Source: Tetmemena sp. SeJ-2015
Lineage: Eukaryota > Ciliophora > Spirotrichea > Sporadotrichida > Oxytrichidae
Length of the DNA: 64,000 nucleotides
Reading direction: 5' to 3'
Assembly: GCA_027382625.1 (NCBI GenBank)
Contig: JAJKFJ010021265.1
Coordinates: forward strand, 1 to 64,000
Part shown: positions 22,282 to 35,209 of the stretch, one piece after another
How the letters are laid out: each line of letters begins with the position of its first letter
How positions within the stretch are numbered: the stretch's first letter is position 1
Notes under the pieces: generated by a model
The model's database searches: none
What the model saw: the letters and a program-made list of their open reading frames with translations, nothing else
Told to the model about the DNA's origin: nothing
Position numbers and translations under genes: made by a program

Positions 22282-24111
22282 TCACTCTTAAACAATATTA
22301 GCGCCTGCTAATTTAAAGTAAGATAATTTGTCTTTCGTTTGGACTGTTTCCCTAGGCAAATAAGATATGATGATAAATGATTTGAGGCAACTAGGCGCTT
22401 ATGAGGGGCTTGACTTGAGCTTTTTATCTTAGCTCTTTGAGACAGTGGTTGAAGAAGGGGAGTTAGGTTTCTCTCGAAGAGAGATGAACTCTTGTAGCGT
22501 GTGAGCGTATGCAGCGTATTTTTAATTATTACTATATCTATTTAATGTCAGTAAATATTTCACTTGCAGAATAATTTATTTTTAGTTTTAAGTTATGAAT
22601 GTCTGAGCGAGTGTCTTTTGAGAAAGTCTCAGTACTAAATTGGCAGCCTCTGTGTAGGAGGAGGCATGTTTTTTCATCGATTTCTTTTTCTCTATACGTT
22701 TCTGATCTAGCACCACGTGGCGATAGTAATAGCAATAAAGAAACGCGAACAACTCCAAGTTTACGAGGATGTACAATTTTTCCAATGAGAAAGAGTACAG
22801 ATAAGAGTGGAATATCTTGAATCTCTCGTCTTTTTTAAATTTAATGGAATAATAGATTTTTTATTAAGAGATAAAAAATTTTTGGTTTATAAAATTAAGG
22901 AAATAATTTTCTGACCAACTTTAAATTAATGATTAGTCTTGGATGTCTTCAACCTTCATGTTCTCTGAGTGGATTAGATCACTATCGGTTTTAATGTTTT
23001 AAATGGAAACCCAAAGTTCCTTGGGATAAATTAAGCACCCTATGAAGAAAATAATGTCGTTGGTCTCTGGTTCAAAGTTCAGGGTTGGATTGGTGAAGTC
23101 TTCCTATTCCACAAAACAAGACAGAGAGGGAATCAAAATACTCACTCACAGTAATAATAATTTCAACTCTTTGTAAATCTTAGCATTGATGTAATTCTTG
23201 ATACAATTTATGAAGTAGTCTCTCTCGCGGTACCTCTTGAATTGGATGAATTTAGTGGACACAAAATATCAAGATCATAGACATGAGGTATTCTTAGAAT
23301 AAATTAGTGTGTGAATTAAAGTCTTTGCTGATATACTTCCTGAGGTCTCGGGCCAGAGTTTTATACAACACATCACTCCTAAGGAGAGGGCTGCTGTCTC
23401 CGGGGGAGAGATCAATAATATTATTGGAAGAGTTCTGGTTGTAATGACTACCGAAGCTCAAGCAGGAGTTCTCCTTCCTAATGCATTTCTCTAGTCTCTT
23501 ATTAACACAGTAAGTTTAAATTAAATTTATAATTGACCTTAATTTCTTAGAATATTTTGAGTGATAGATATTTAGTGAAGCCCTAATAATGATAAAAGTT
23601 TTAGATTTAACTTCTTGATATTCTTTGAACTCTATAGTGTTTTTATTTCTGATATTTCTTTTGAGAATCTCGATTCTACACTCAGACCGATTTATCTCGG
23701 GGATGGGACCGGACATCTTATTATTTACTAAATCTATCTTACTTTGAATTTCTTAAAATAATGACAAGTGCTTTAATTAAGTTGCTCTTTATGAATAATT
23801 AACTACCTTAAAAAAGCAAATTTAGATTAAATGATTATTAAATTAAGGGAAATTTAATAACAATTTGTTTTTAGTGATAATATTGGTGGAGGGTTGGCCC
23901 TTCAATTGGAGTTAGAATTCATTAAGGCTTAGATTTGAGTCGAGCGTTTGGCTTGAATCCTCGTCCACGAAAATGCTACAGTCCTCGTCAACTTCAGCTG
24001 AATTCCTTAGTTGGCTGATTTGTGGAATCTCTTTTGTCTTTGATAATTCAGTTTAATCAAGAATTCTTATGCCACAGACGAGATTATAACAAATTTGGAT
24101 TTTTGGACTTG
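22282..24111 (-). CDS. Hypothetical protein, about 600 codons, interrupted
   Basis: Unrecognised. Open - strand segments follow one another: KIQICYNLVCGIRILDQTEL and the acidic VDEDCSIFVDEDSSQTLDS (about 24100-23920); then MSGPIPEINRSECRIEIL (Met at 23716), SFGSHYNQNSSNNIIDLSPG and LARDLRKYISKDFNSHTNL; then FKRYRERDYFINCIKNYINA. After a 46-nt GTGAGT..ATAG intron comes EDFTNPTLNFEPETNDIIFF. The same frame continues through AT-rich DNA into RIEKKKSMKKHASSYTEAANL and AAYAHTLQEFISLREKPN, to TGA 22282-22284. A 1-nt shift in a TTTT run near 23265 breaks ILIFVSTKF. Stretches 22830-22920 and 23520-23640 look like in-frame IESs. The 5' end is unresolved, and the 3' third could be a separate gene. Confidence 0.45.
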
Positions 24112-24459
24112 ATAAAGAAAATTTAAAAATGTTTATGAAGCTTTATTATAGTTTAAAATGAGGGTCTGTTATCTTGAAGCAGAATTACTGGTCGCTTGAA
24201 ATTTGTGCTAGATTCTTTTCTAGTCATAAGCAATAAAAAGAAATTAATCAGTTAAGACAAAATCATTTTCACTGAGATTATTTCTGAAAGTTAAATAATT
24301 TAGAATATGTTATAAAGACATTAATTTGTTTTTGCAGAAATTATTAAATTAGAAAGCTAAAAGAAAACTTTGTCCCCTTATGATTTTGATTAAACTTTGC
24401 TATTACAAATCCTAATGTGGAATTTAAGAGTTTATAAAAGCAGTTTTATTTAATTAATT
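24112..24459. other. AT-rich spacer
   Basis: No coding segment or RNA gene seen. It ends in an AATTAATT target-site copy at the edge of the next element. Confidence 0.5.
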
Positions 24460-25285
24460 GGGGGGGGGGACGGAAGTGCACACCCCCACTTTTTATGATC
24501 AAAAATTTATGAAAAAACATCCATTTAGGCCAAAATCGTCTAAAAATGCCAAAAAATTAAGAATTTTTAGCTTTAAAAATTTCAATGAGGGTCAAAATTT
24601 ATGATTTGAAATTTTATGAAATAAACTTAAAATTATTTTCGAGCTCTGTTTTACTCATGAATATAAAGACTTATGAAGATACTAGAGTTAATATTACATA
24701 TTAATTATGATTCGCCCTTCAGTTTTTTAAATGCGATTTGGCTGTTTTATCAAAATTCTTGCAATCTTAACTTGAATGTTATTTAGAGAAGAATCTGACA
24801 AGTTTAAATAAAATAGCCAATATCTCTATATCTGCAATTACATAAAATTACTGCTGTAAACTCACTGATAAAATCTATTACGTAATTTAGAGGATCTTCC
24901 AATCATATGTACAATTTTTAAGAATAATCGTAACAATTCATAGCCCAAATAAGTTCTCAAATAATCCAGCTATCAAAGGGAGTTACTATATAGCAGATAA
25001 CCTCTTTAAAAATAACTTAATATAAAGTAATGAAATGATACTTAGTTATTTATGGGAATAAAACATAATCATAACATTTAATCATTATCAATATTAAATT
25101 CAATAAATAATATTAATAGATCATACCATAAAAAAGTGAAAATTCTAAAAATGACCCTCTTGGAAATTTTAAAAGCCAGAATTACTTAATTTTTTGGCAT
25201 TTTTAGCTGATTTTGACACAATATGGGCACTTTTATGGGCATTTTGTTCATATTTAGGGGGGTGTGCACTTCCGTCCCCCCCTCC
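24460..25285. mobile_element. MITE-like element, family A copy 1, 826 bp
   Basis: Both ends show a G-run followed by ACGGAAGTGCACACC as an inverted repeat, with weaker similarity (AAAATGCCAAAAAATTAAG) reaching about 150 bp inward. The element is flanked by an 8-bp direct repeat AATTAATT (24452-24459 and 25286-25293). It has no ORF of note. A second copy lies inverted at about 35210-36034, with related sequence across its whole length. An 8-bp target duplication is a property of hAT-type and P-type transposases; family assignment is inference. Confidence 0.75.
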
Positions 25286-26971
25286 AATTAATTATTGCTA
25301 ATTTTATCATTCATAATTTTGTAGATAATTAAACTAATTTTAAGCTGAGTTGAAGATGATTTAGAGTTGAGAAATCTAAGAGCTGAGAGGATAGTCTCAG
25401 ATTTATTGAGAAATAAAATAATTTATAATAAGCGCTTTTGTTTGTATTGCGAGTAGCAAATGTATTATACAAATTTGGAGTACTCTCTTATTGCTAAAAC
25501 ATAAGTTGTGATTTGAAGGAGCTGAATACTAGAAATTATTTTAAAATTATTACTAAGTTTATTAAGACACAGGGAAATATCTCCTTGACCCAATAATTAT
25601 ATTAATTATACCCCTGGCACTACCTCTTCCCCCTCTAAAAAAAGCTCAAATTTGACCCCTGTTTTGTAAGAATATTTTAAGCTGTCATTCCAACACAAAG
25701 CTAATGAAACTCTTAAAAAAGAGAGTACTTAAAATATAATTAATAAATGAGGGAGCATTATTTGGAAGACTTGAGCAAATAAGGCTCAAAGATAGGTTAC
25801 TAATTATCATCTCTATTAAAGAGATAAAAATGAAGTTTCAAATTTATAAAAGCTTATAAAAATAATAGAGATTCAATCTTCTTCCTTTATTTTATTTTTT
25901 TTTCTCAATTTTTTAAAAATAAACTGCTTAAATTGACATTGAAAGATTATTTTCCTGCTTGATTGATACATCTTTCTAAGAAGTATAATAACTAAAAGAT
26001 TTAAGATTAAAATATCTTGCGTAAAATAAAAACAAATTAATATCTATTCAAGGTTTTCGTTCTTAAAATCAACTCCTTTTATAATATCATGAGATAAAAT
26101 AATTTATTTATGCTTTTTTTTCGTATAAAAGAGATGAAACAACAGAAGTGGGAGAGTTGCTAGAACGATAAGGAAAATAGTTTAACCTACTTCTTAATTT
26201 TAAAGTTAACTATTCTTCAAAGTAAAAAATATAGTCATCCACTAGTAGGAATTTTATTTATAATATCATACTTTTACGTTTAAGTTTAATTTGGAGGCGC
26301 TTCTTATATTCATCTAATAATTCTGAACTTAATTAATAACAAAACAAGTAATTTAGGGGTGTGGTGCCCCTTCTCTGTAAAATTTAGAGGCAACATTTCT
26401 AAAATATTTACAAAGAAGATCTCTATTTTATCTAACTGCAGTATTACACATATAATAAAATTTCTTTCTCTCTGAAAAAAGTTTTAAATTTAAATTGCTT
26501 TCTCTCTGAAAAAAAAGTTGTAATTTTGGAATAATAAATCACAGTAAACCATTGAATTATTAATTTGCTAACGAGTTAAAATATTCAAAATATTTTCACT
26601 AAGCACTTATAGCTCATATAGCTCTTAGCAATTAAGATTTATCATCAGTAATTATAGTAAATTTCATCATTATGTTTTTATTAATAATATTTGAAATAAA
26701 AAAATATGATATAAATTAATGAGACTGGTGGGGGTTAGGGGATATAGAATAATATTTATTTGTGCTTATTGATTCTACAGTCGATATTGAAATTTCCTTT
26801 ATCTTTAAATTTACGTCATCTTTCTGCCCATAATGCAATCAAAAAGAAATTAAACGTAATTTGAAATGCAAAGAGAAAAATATTCCAATTTAAACTATTG
26901 GCTATTTATTATACTACCATTTCAGCCTTTGCGAGCTTTATTAATTAATAGTTCGGAAAAAAAAAAAAATA
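25286..26971. other. AT-rich spacer
   Basis: No convincing gene. A short direct repeat (gctttctctctgaaaaa) occurs at about 26460-26515. The right edge carries the left target-site copy of the next element. Confidence 0.45.
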
Positions 26972-27564
26972 GGGGGGGCTTTTGTTTTCCAATTTTTTCT
27001 AAAAAAATTAAAAATCATCATCTAGCCTAAAATCAGCCAAAACCGACAATTCTTTCGTCCTAATTCAAATCCAAAGAGTTAAGCTACTCATATTCTTATA
27101 TTTAGAGAATTGGGATTGAAAAAATTTTATTTTAAAAAAAGTAATTTTAAAAAATGGGAAAAAAATTTTAAAAAAATTAAATGCCCCAAAAATTTAAAAA
27201 TTTAAATCATAGATATCTAAACTTATATATAAGCGTTTAGGATTCTCTTCTTATTCTAGAGCATGCATTAAAGCCAATTACTTTAAAAATTAACATCTTG
27301 ATCTATTTTTTTATTATTTTTTTTAAAATATGCTCTAATAATAAAAAAATATTTAGTTTTTTATAATGTGTCATAAAATTAAATTTTTGTTCTCTACCCC
27401 CTAAATCTTAAGATAATTTTTTTTAAATTTAAGAATATAGTAGGTTAGACTGTTTGGATTTGAATTTAGACTAATTAATTGTCGTTTTTTTGGCTGATTT
27501 TAGGCTAGATAATGTTTTTTCATTTTTAAAGGAAAAAAGTGGATGACGAGGAAAGGCCCCCCCC
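26972..27564. mobile_element. MITE-like element, family B copy 1, 593 bp
   Basis: The ends are G7-8/C8 runs with imperfect inverted arms. Examples are catctagcctaaaatcagcc near 27019 against its complement near 27500, and the cgacaatt block against aattgtcg. An 8-bp direct repeat AAAAAATA flanks it at 26964-26971 and 27565-27572. The right terminus (GGCCTTTCCTCG in complement) matches the termini of the element at 40947, so the two form one family. There is no coding capacity. Confidence 0.7.
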
Positions 27565-28081
27565 AAAAAATATTATAATGCATTTTGATTCTTCGAATAC
27601 TCAAATTGATAATTATAGATGAGAAATTTATTGAATAGTATAATTCTCACAAAGGAATTACTGAGAAGCTATAATTTAGAGAGAGTTAAGCACTTGAGAA
27701 ATAAATATTTTTTATGATTAATAAAATATAATGAAGATTTTTGCTGGAAAAATTCTTCATTTAGCTACTAGGTTGATACACGCGTTCACTTATCTTATAA
27801 TTATGACTTGATTTAAATTTCGTCATTTATTTCTATGATGAGCTATCCGAGAAGTCTACTAAAATAGAAATCTGTTAAAAATTTATCCAGTATCTTACAT
27901 AGTTTATTCAATTTTAAAATCCTACAACTTTTTCTTCTTATTTATTAAAGTTTATTCTCATTTATAAGTAAATTCAATTACCCACTAATCTATGAACTAT
28001 ATTAAGCTATTTATTTAAGACACAGAAGCTATTAAAATACAAATTATATTTTACAATTTTTAAGCATTTTCTTAAAATCCC
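27565..28081. other. AT-rich spacer
   Basis: Nothing recognised between the element and the 3' end of the AP2 gene. Confidence 0.45.
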
Positions 28082-30207
28082 TCATTCTTAAGAAAAGATT
28101 TGCTACTTCTCCTCTACAAGGAAGGTTTAAATTTGAGCCACCGAGTAGTCGAAATTTGTTTTCGCCTATTTTAATATTAGGTTATAAGTTATTTTACCAT
28201 TAACAAAAATCCTATAAAAATAAAATATTTATTTTACCTGAAGTCCATGTACTAAAATTGCAATTTTATCGTAGAGTAGGGCGGCTTCAAGCTCAGTATC
28301 TATAGCGCCGATATAAATTTTTTTAAAGTTGCCCATGATCATCATCTAAATCGAGATTAATGAATTTAAATGCTATTACCTGCCACTTCGATTTATTTTT
28401 AGACACTCCACGATACACTGACCCTCTAAAAGATTAATAATCATCATAATTTATTTTAATTATTATATTAAAGTTTTCCTGCCGAGATCCTCATTTGGGC
28501 GCTTTTAGTTAGCGCAGAAAATAACTGCTTGGTGGCTAAGTGTAGATTCAAGAACTTGCAACAGCTCAGCACGACGCTATCTGTACATATCGTTAGAGAG
28601 TTCATCAGTAATTTAAGACTGAATCTACCGCCTCCACTTTTTATTGTACTTTAGTGAAGGGGACTCCTACTTATCTTGCTCATTTTTAATCCAAATTAAA
28701 AAAAGAGATAAAACGAGTATAGACAGTAAATTGGGTGAATGGTGTTCCAGTTAGGCGCAGTTTATACTGGAACTTAAAAAGAGGTTAAAATATTTTAGAT
28801 ATGATTTTTTACGCATTTGAACTTTAATCTTAATCGAGCACATTTAGAGCTGTCCTTTTTACCTTGGTGTACTAAGTTTAAGCGTAAGAATAAATTTTAC
28901 ATTTTGTTAAAGTTGAGTTGTAGTGTCCTCTTGTCGATTTATATTGAATTTAAAATTTGTGCATTATTATTCCCTCAAATTATTATTGGGAGATCCAGAC
29001 TGTATTGATTATGTGGGAAGAGCTAATACCTGTCCAAGCCCAAATTTTAATTATGAGCAAGATATAATTAACTTATCGTATAGCATAAATATACAAGATA
29101 ATTGAATCTTTCACAAATGTTTCATGATAATCAATGATAAATTTGAGTGGTTTAAGATAAAATATTTTGCTATTTTATATCTTTTAACTTGTTTCTATCT
29201 AATTTGAAAATCTAAAAAAGATGCATATAGATTTTCTTTGATAATATTTGTAATGATCTAATTGTATCTTACTTATAGTGAAGGCTCTAATCCTATAATC
29301 GACTGGACAATTCTAATTTAAATTTAAAATAGAATTAAATGAGCTTTAATTTTGCATCCAAAACGCTTCCAAATATAAAATATATAGCTTGTTATCTGCT
29401 AATTAGGTTGATTAGCAGCTTTAATCTTGTTGATGAGCTTGACATCTCTCTTTTTGTGTGAAAATAATTGATGCTGGTGACCGGTAAGTGGGATATCACA
29501 GTCCTTTTTTAAGGAATAATTGCTTTGGTAGGTAGACAAAACTCTATTAAAATTATTGGCTTCGTAGTGACTGCCCCTCTTCATTTGTGTCTCATCACTA
29601 AAAACCAGCTGCCTCTCCCCCAAACCTTCCACTCCAATTCCAAAATAATCAATTTAAAATAAATTATAAAATTTTTAAAAATTTGGTTTTAATCCCTTAA
29701 TTAAGATTTCATTAAATTTAAATTTTCTGGATAATTTAATTGCATAATTTGATATAGCAATAATTATCATTTATGATTGAGAAGCAGTATAATTAAAATC
29801 CAAAAAGAGGAGAGAGATATATGAAAACAATTTGATAAAATATTTGCGTTTGCCCTACTTCTAAAAATAATGAAGAAAAAAGGATTAAAGAATTCATAAA
29901 GAGAGGATACTTTCCCTTTAACACCTTTAAGCAGTTATAAAATTGCAGATAAAACTTATAAAAAACTCTAGTTATGAAAAATATTTTAATTATCATAAAT
30001 TAAGAAAAAAAATATTCCAAACTGATTGAGAGAGCGGACTTGCTAGATATTGAAGGGTTATAGCTATTAGGGTTGTATTAATAGATATCCGTTGAGGTTT
30101 TGGGAGCCACCTCCATTCTGATGATGAGGATCTAAAATGAGAGGATCGGCCGGTCTTGAATGTCTCTTAAAGACAGATCCTGAGGCATCTCCAAAAGAAT
30201 TCATCAT
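28082..30207 (-). CDS. AP2/ERF-domain protein, interrupted
   Basis: A probable DNA-binding protein. The C-terminal part is a clear AP2 domain: VYRGVSKNKSKW, then a 34-nt intron (28346-28379), MIMGNFKKIYIGAIDTELEAALLYDKIAILVHGLQ split by a 72-nt intron (28166-28237), and AKTNFDYSVAQIQ, ending at TGA 28082-28084. The YRGV, KYIG-type, AA..YD and TNF landmarks are all present. Upstream on the same strand lie KYNKKWRRQIQSQITDELS (about 28660-28500), GLGERQLVFSDETQMKRG..HKKRDVKLINKIK (29640-29400) and a candidate N-terminus MMNSFGDASGSVFKRHSRP (ATG 30205-30207). Long AT-rich gaps (28700-29400, 29650-30030) separate these, so whether all belong to one gene is inference. The AP2 exons are secure. Confidence 0.7.
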
Positions 30208-30564
30208 TTGGAAGTCACTTTATTTCTCACTTTGATTGAAGGATTTCAAAGCATAAGCATGATGATTTCCAGCATTTAGAATTAAATTTTATTGCTGTCT
30301 TATGTTATGACAAGATGCTTCTCAATAAATATCAAATTAAACTTTAAAAAATTGTTATTAAAGAAATATTGGGTATTTTTTTATGTAAAAAATTTTATTC
30401 TAAAAATTTATTTAAAATAAGTAAATTTCCCAGATTTATTTGTAATAAAATTAAGAAACCTAATTGCGAGAAAGGGGACTGGAGATCAGACTAGATATTT
30501 TCTAACTATTATTTTATGTAAAGTTATTGGGAACTCATCTAAAAACACAAAAGCTATCCAGTTT

Positions 30565-30960
30565 AATAATCTGTTAAGTCTTTAGAGTTGCATTAATTAT
30601 GGTGAGCCACGAATCTATGTGAGAATAACATTTCTCCTCATGCTGGATCTGCAAGGTACTATTTTAATCCTCTCCGGTAAGCAGAGTCTCTAAAAAGCAT
30701 AAATTGTTAAGGGAATCCGGTCGAGGATATGTAAGGGCGATTCTATACTCATTTTGCGTATCTTTGGTAGTATTTAGTTGAACCTGTCACAAAAATGTTA
30801 TGCTTAGTGTAATTTGATGATGTTTTACAAGACATTTTAGTAATAGAATAAAGTTAATAGCCATAGATTAAGTTTTTACTCCAGCTAATCTTACCAATAC
30901 CAATTGGTATGCTTTTCTTCACTGAATCATCAAATTTAAAGATTATTTATAAATTTACCG
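30565..30960 (-). CDS. Coding patch of an unrecognised gene
   Basis: Genic-looking - strand segments. KKSIPIGIGK (about 30905) runs into GTAAGAT..GTGACAG, intron-like. Then comes TKDTQNEYRIALTYPRPDS..LETLLTGEDQNS..HIDSWLTIINATLKTQQ, open from about 30785 to 30565. The joining frame is off by one, so the structure is not settled. No family is recognised. It lies just upstream of the AP2 gene on the same strand and could be its neighbour or an earlier segment of it. Confidence 0.35.
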
Positions 30961-33450
30961 TAGTAGAGGTTTCTAGAATTTGACTCCACATGATTTATAC
31001 CTAATTAAATAAGTATGAGTAGGTAATACTTACCCAGATTACGCATATATTCAAATTTATACTCTGAGAGAAATTCATTAATACCTCTATAAATTCTTCA
31101 TCCACATTTATAGTATGGAGCCTGATTTATTTAATTTTTTAAAATTATAAAAATTTTAATTTTTTCAAAAAATTTTAAATTAAATTAAATTCTACAAAGA
31201 TAGATAAATTAGTTTAAAACAGTTCAAATTTAAATAGATTAGATTAGGAATTAAGCACCCCAACCGAGCATATAATAATTTAATCGATTTAAAGTTATTC
31301 ACAAGCGTAAATCCTTGATCAGTTGTGCCACGTCATGTGAAAGCCCAAACGTCAGCTAATTAGTAATGACGCACTACTCCCATTTAGAGACGAGAGAGAA
31401 TCTCTGTGGATTGACATTCTAGCATCGCTAGCATTCACTGATGTCGATTGATCTCGCCGGCTTTCCCTTACCACCGCAAAAACCCACATGAATAATGCTG
31501 ATCAGGCGCGGTATCGAGGAGAAAAAATAGCAGACCGGTACCAAATTTAAATAAAACTTCTAACTACGATAAATTTATGTCTCTTTATATTATCGGTTTA
31601 TCTGTGAATGAATTAGCAATCACTTGGGGCCCTCTCATTGGCAATTGCTTAAAATATATTTAAAAGCTGAAAATTATAGTTCCTAACAGTTATTGTTAAT
31701 AAAAAAATCATTTCTTAGAGTCTTAAGGAAATCCACTTACTCTATTTTAAGTTTAATTATGTAAATAACAAATATGAATTCTGAAATTGTAATAAATTCG
31801 AACCATTTATATTACGAAAGATTAATCTTGTATTATTTTTTACTGAGAATTTTGATATGTTATAAAAGGTTGAGCGATAGGAGAGTGCATTTAAATTCTT
31901 TTATATTTAATAAAATATGTTATATATAATAAATCATTTGTTAGGTTTGTAGACTCGAAGTAGTCGTGTTAATTTAAGTTCTAATATTTTCAAAAAGCAT
32001 CCTTTTAATTTTCTATTGCGAAATAAATATGCAATTAAATTCTAATCTAACCTTTTATTACAATTGCTTATAAATTTATGAAAAACTTTAATCTGAGCAA
32101 TAATTTAATGATTGTTCAAATCTATACTTTAAGTATAATTCTGCATTATTTTAATTAAGTTACTCTAACATAAGCAGTCCTGCCCGATTTATAATTAGAA
32201 AATCACCACCTCTTCGGGAGTTATTTTAGGATTAATGTTCAGCTCCAATGTTAAGAGCAGCTGAGATTGTATTACAATTTATAATCTTTAGATATTAAAA
32301 TTGGAAGTAAGTTCTTGAGTTAATAAATTAAAATAAATATGAAATGAGCGAAATTTTATTTAATAAAAGGGTAGTTTAGTCGATTCCTCTATAATTAAAA
32401 TTAGATATTCACTCACTCTTGCTAAGTCATACCTGAAGGTCTTAATAAATTAAATTTGGGGGTTTTGAATAAATAAAGTAGTCTCACAAAGTAGTATGTG
32501 TTAGGGGTAGTATATCGAAAAAAGCTAGTCTGCATTCATCATTCAGATTTAATTGCTATATTTAAGATATTTCTCTTATATATAAATATGGTACTCATTT
32601 AGTTTAATTATACTTTAGGATTATTCTGTGATTTTTATTTCAAAATTTTGTGGTTTGAACAAAAAGGCTTAATTATGTATCAAGTTCAAATAGATTTTTA
32701 TATTTTCATCTCCATCATTTTAAGAATATTTTTTCCATAGATAAGTTTGCAATCATGTAAAGATAAAATGTGAAAGTTTTTAACAATAAAATCTAATTTT
32801 AAATTTAAATGTTATCAAAGTAAAACATTCTTTAATATTTTTGAGATGCTAGTTATTCTTCCTTATAAATAAATGTTACTCAGAATTATGATAAATATAT
32901 TTTTATTTTCATAACAATTTGGCGATCACCTTTTACTTGCAATGAATACTTTCTTTAGTATACTAATGCAGTCTTATTTAAAAATTAAAATGCAATATAC
33001 TATGTTTATAGGGGCTTGATGATTTTTAAGTGAAATCTTATATTTGACTCTGGATTATTGTTTGGAATTAAATTTAAATGGGTTTTAGTGTCAAATAATA
33101 AATTGGGGTTTGCAACTTTGAGGAACTTTAAATAAGAGAATTACTTCTCCCCCTCATCTTTAGCCTGCTCTTTAGCCAATATAAATTAATTTGAGTTTCT
33201 TGTTTAATTATCTTAATAGAAACTCTCAGTGTAGAGATACGATATGCTCATCTCATTTTTTTAAAATGTTCTTTATTTAATTGCATTTCCTATAACTCTG
33301 TACTGAAATCTCCTACGTAGAGTTTGCAAGGACATAAGTTTGTTAGAAATTCTGTTGAATCCAAAGTTTAATAATTATTTATTTTATTGTGCTACTAAAA
33401 CTGCCTTTGATTTCAGCATTATAATTAAATGCAAAGTTGAATAAAGTTTA
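30961..33450. other. Mostly AT-rich spacer with a GC-richer patch at about 31240-31560
   Basis: The patch stands out by composition and by CpG-containing words (cggtatcgagg, ctcgccggctt). On the - strand it can read VRESRRDQSTSVNASDARMS and continue Ser/Arg-rich to a TGA near 31374. It could be an isolated coding segment or a structured RNA. The rest shows no feature. Confidence 0.35.
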
Positions 33451-34520
33451 AATTATATTCTCAGTTATAATTCATTATTCTCATCTAAGTCCTCCTCGTA
33501 AAAATCTGACTCGTCGATAAATAAGTTACTATTCACAATTAAAGTAAAATTCAAAATACAAGAAGAAGGAATTTAAAATTTTTTTAACGATAATAACTTG
33601 CCTTAGACTTAAAGGAATATGAAATATATTTTAAACTTTGTTTCTTGAGGTTACTCAAATCCTATTCTTAATAGACCCTCAAGGCCTCATATATATTGGG
33701 TAAATTAATTTAGCGCTATAATTGACTATTATCTAAATTTTACTCATTTTATACCTCCTAGGTATTTAAAATCAATTTATAATTTACTATACTATATATT
33801 ACTGTTCTTGCTCTTGCTAATGGGCAGACAGCAATTTTAACTATTTCGAGCAAATTCTGTTCTCTCTTCCACTTCATTTTGAGTCCTAAGATTTCTTGAG
33901 ATAGGACCACATCGAAGCAATTTAAGAAACATTAAAAATAATAAGAAAAATAATAAATGAAGAAGATTTGAGGGCTCTAGCAAATGCGAATTACTTCTCT
34001 TTTTTATTGGAGAATTTAAGTTTATTTTATTAATTTCTAAATTTTATGGCCTGCCGTTAGTGGGAAAGTAAGAGTAATCGAGATTGTTTTTGGCCCTCTC
34101 TACTTTAGAAGGCATAATTTTTATTTCTTCTTCACTATCGATCTCCTCTATATTGCAAACATACAATCATTATATTGTAATTTTAACTTTATTTTTAACT
34201 CTTTTAAATATGAATAAAATCTTTAGTTTAAATGATTTTTAATAAGCTTTATATATCTTAAATTTAAAAAATAATGGGTTTTATTTATGATTCTCTGTTA
34301 TTAATATTTATAAGGAATTGTTTTTACTTTGAGTATATTCAGAAGTTCAGGCTGTCGAGATGGTGATAAGAATAATTATCTTTTGTAGGAGGTTCCTCCT
34401 CTTTTTCTAAATTCTTATTTTACAACTCTAAGATCATTTTATAAATACTCGAGAGGATACATTTTAGTAAATTAATTTTCTGGAGAAGTAAGTCTATTTT
34501 TCAGTATAGATTTAAAGCTT
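33450..34520 (-). CDS. Fragmented gene: four coding patches separated by AT-rich DNA
   Basis: In - strand order: NKNLEKEEEPPTKDNYSYHHLDSLNF (about 34440-34330, longer than shown by a few residues each side), EEIDSEEEIKIMPSKVER..LDYSYFPTNGRP (34160-34030), EILGLKMKWKREQ..VKIAVCPLARAR (33910-33800) and the acidic NLFIDESDFYEEDLDENN (33540-33480). Each is open, genic in composition and flanked by AT-rich stretches like the IESs elsewhere. I could not fix pointers or frame joins, and no family is recognised. Similar strand, acidity and spacing make one interrupted gene the simplest reading. Confidence 0.35.
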
Positions 34521-35209
34521 TTCTATCGAGAGTCCTTATTTGTTGACTCATCGTTTGGTGAAAGCTGCAATTACTCAGGTTAATCCAAAAATAAATTTAA
34601 AAATAAATTTTACTTCTAGATATTTTAAATTTCTCAAAAATTCTCTCGGAAAATGCTTTTTTTTTAAATAAGGTTATCAATTTTAAAAGTAGAAAATAAT
34701 AAATATTTGATGTCTTTAAATATTAATTTGTCTATACTTTAAATTTAAGTTTACATACTTGGTCTCTTTAGAAGATATTTAAATAAATTAAATATGCTAA
34801 TAATGCTATTCATTTTTCAAAAGAAAAAATATTTTTTCAAAAGTAAAATAATTTAAGCTTCTTTATTTAATAGAAGTTTATTTAATCTAAATACTAAAAC
34901 TTTGAGAATAATGTTCTCAATTATTTATACAGTTATAGAGAAAATAAATTCAAGCAGTCTTTTTAAATTAGTCAAAGCTCTCAGCTTAGAGAAATAAGAA
35001 ATGAATTTTTATATTCTATCAATAAATTCCCGTTTTATTGATATTTTGCTTAGTTTTCCTTTGCTTAATTAACTTTATAATGAATATAATTTTATTTTTA
35101 ATTTATAAATTGGGAAGATTTCTAAGAATTAAAGATCACACACATTTAATTAGAGATAAAAACTTTGCTTACATTTCTATATACCTATATTACATTTAAA
35201 TAATAAATT
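34521..35209. other. AT-rich spacer
   Basis: No coding segment, RNA or repeat seen. Confidence 0.45.

Noticed and set aside
22599..22820. + strand ORF starting MSERVSFEKVSVLNWQ
   Set aside because: The - strand frame continues from the upstream hypothetical gene; the evidence is not decisive, but the + ORF has no support of its own.
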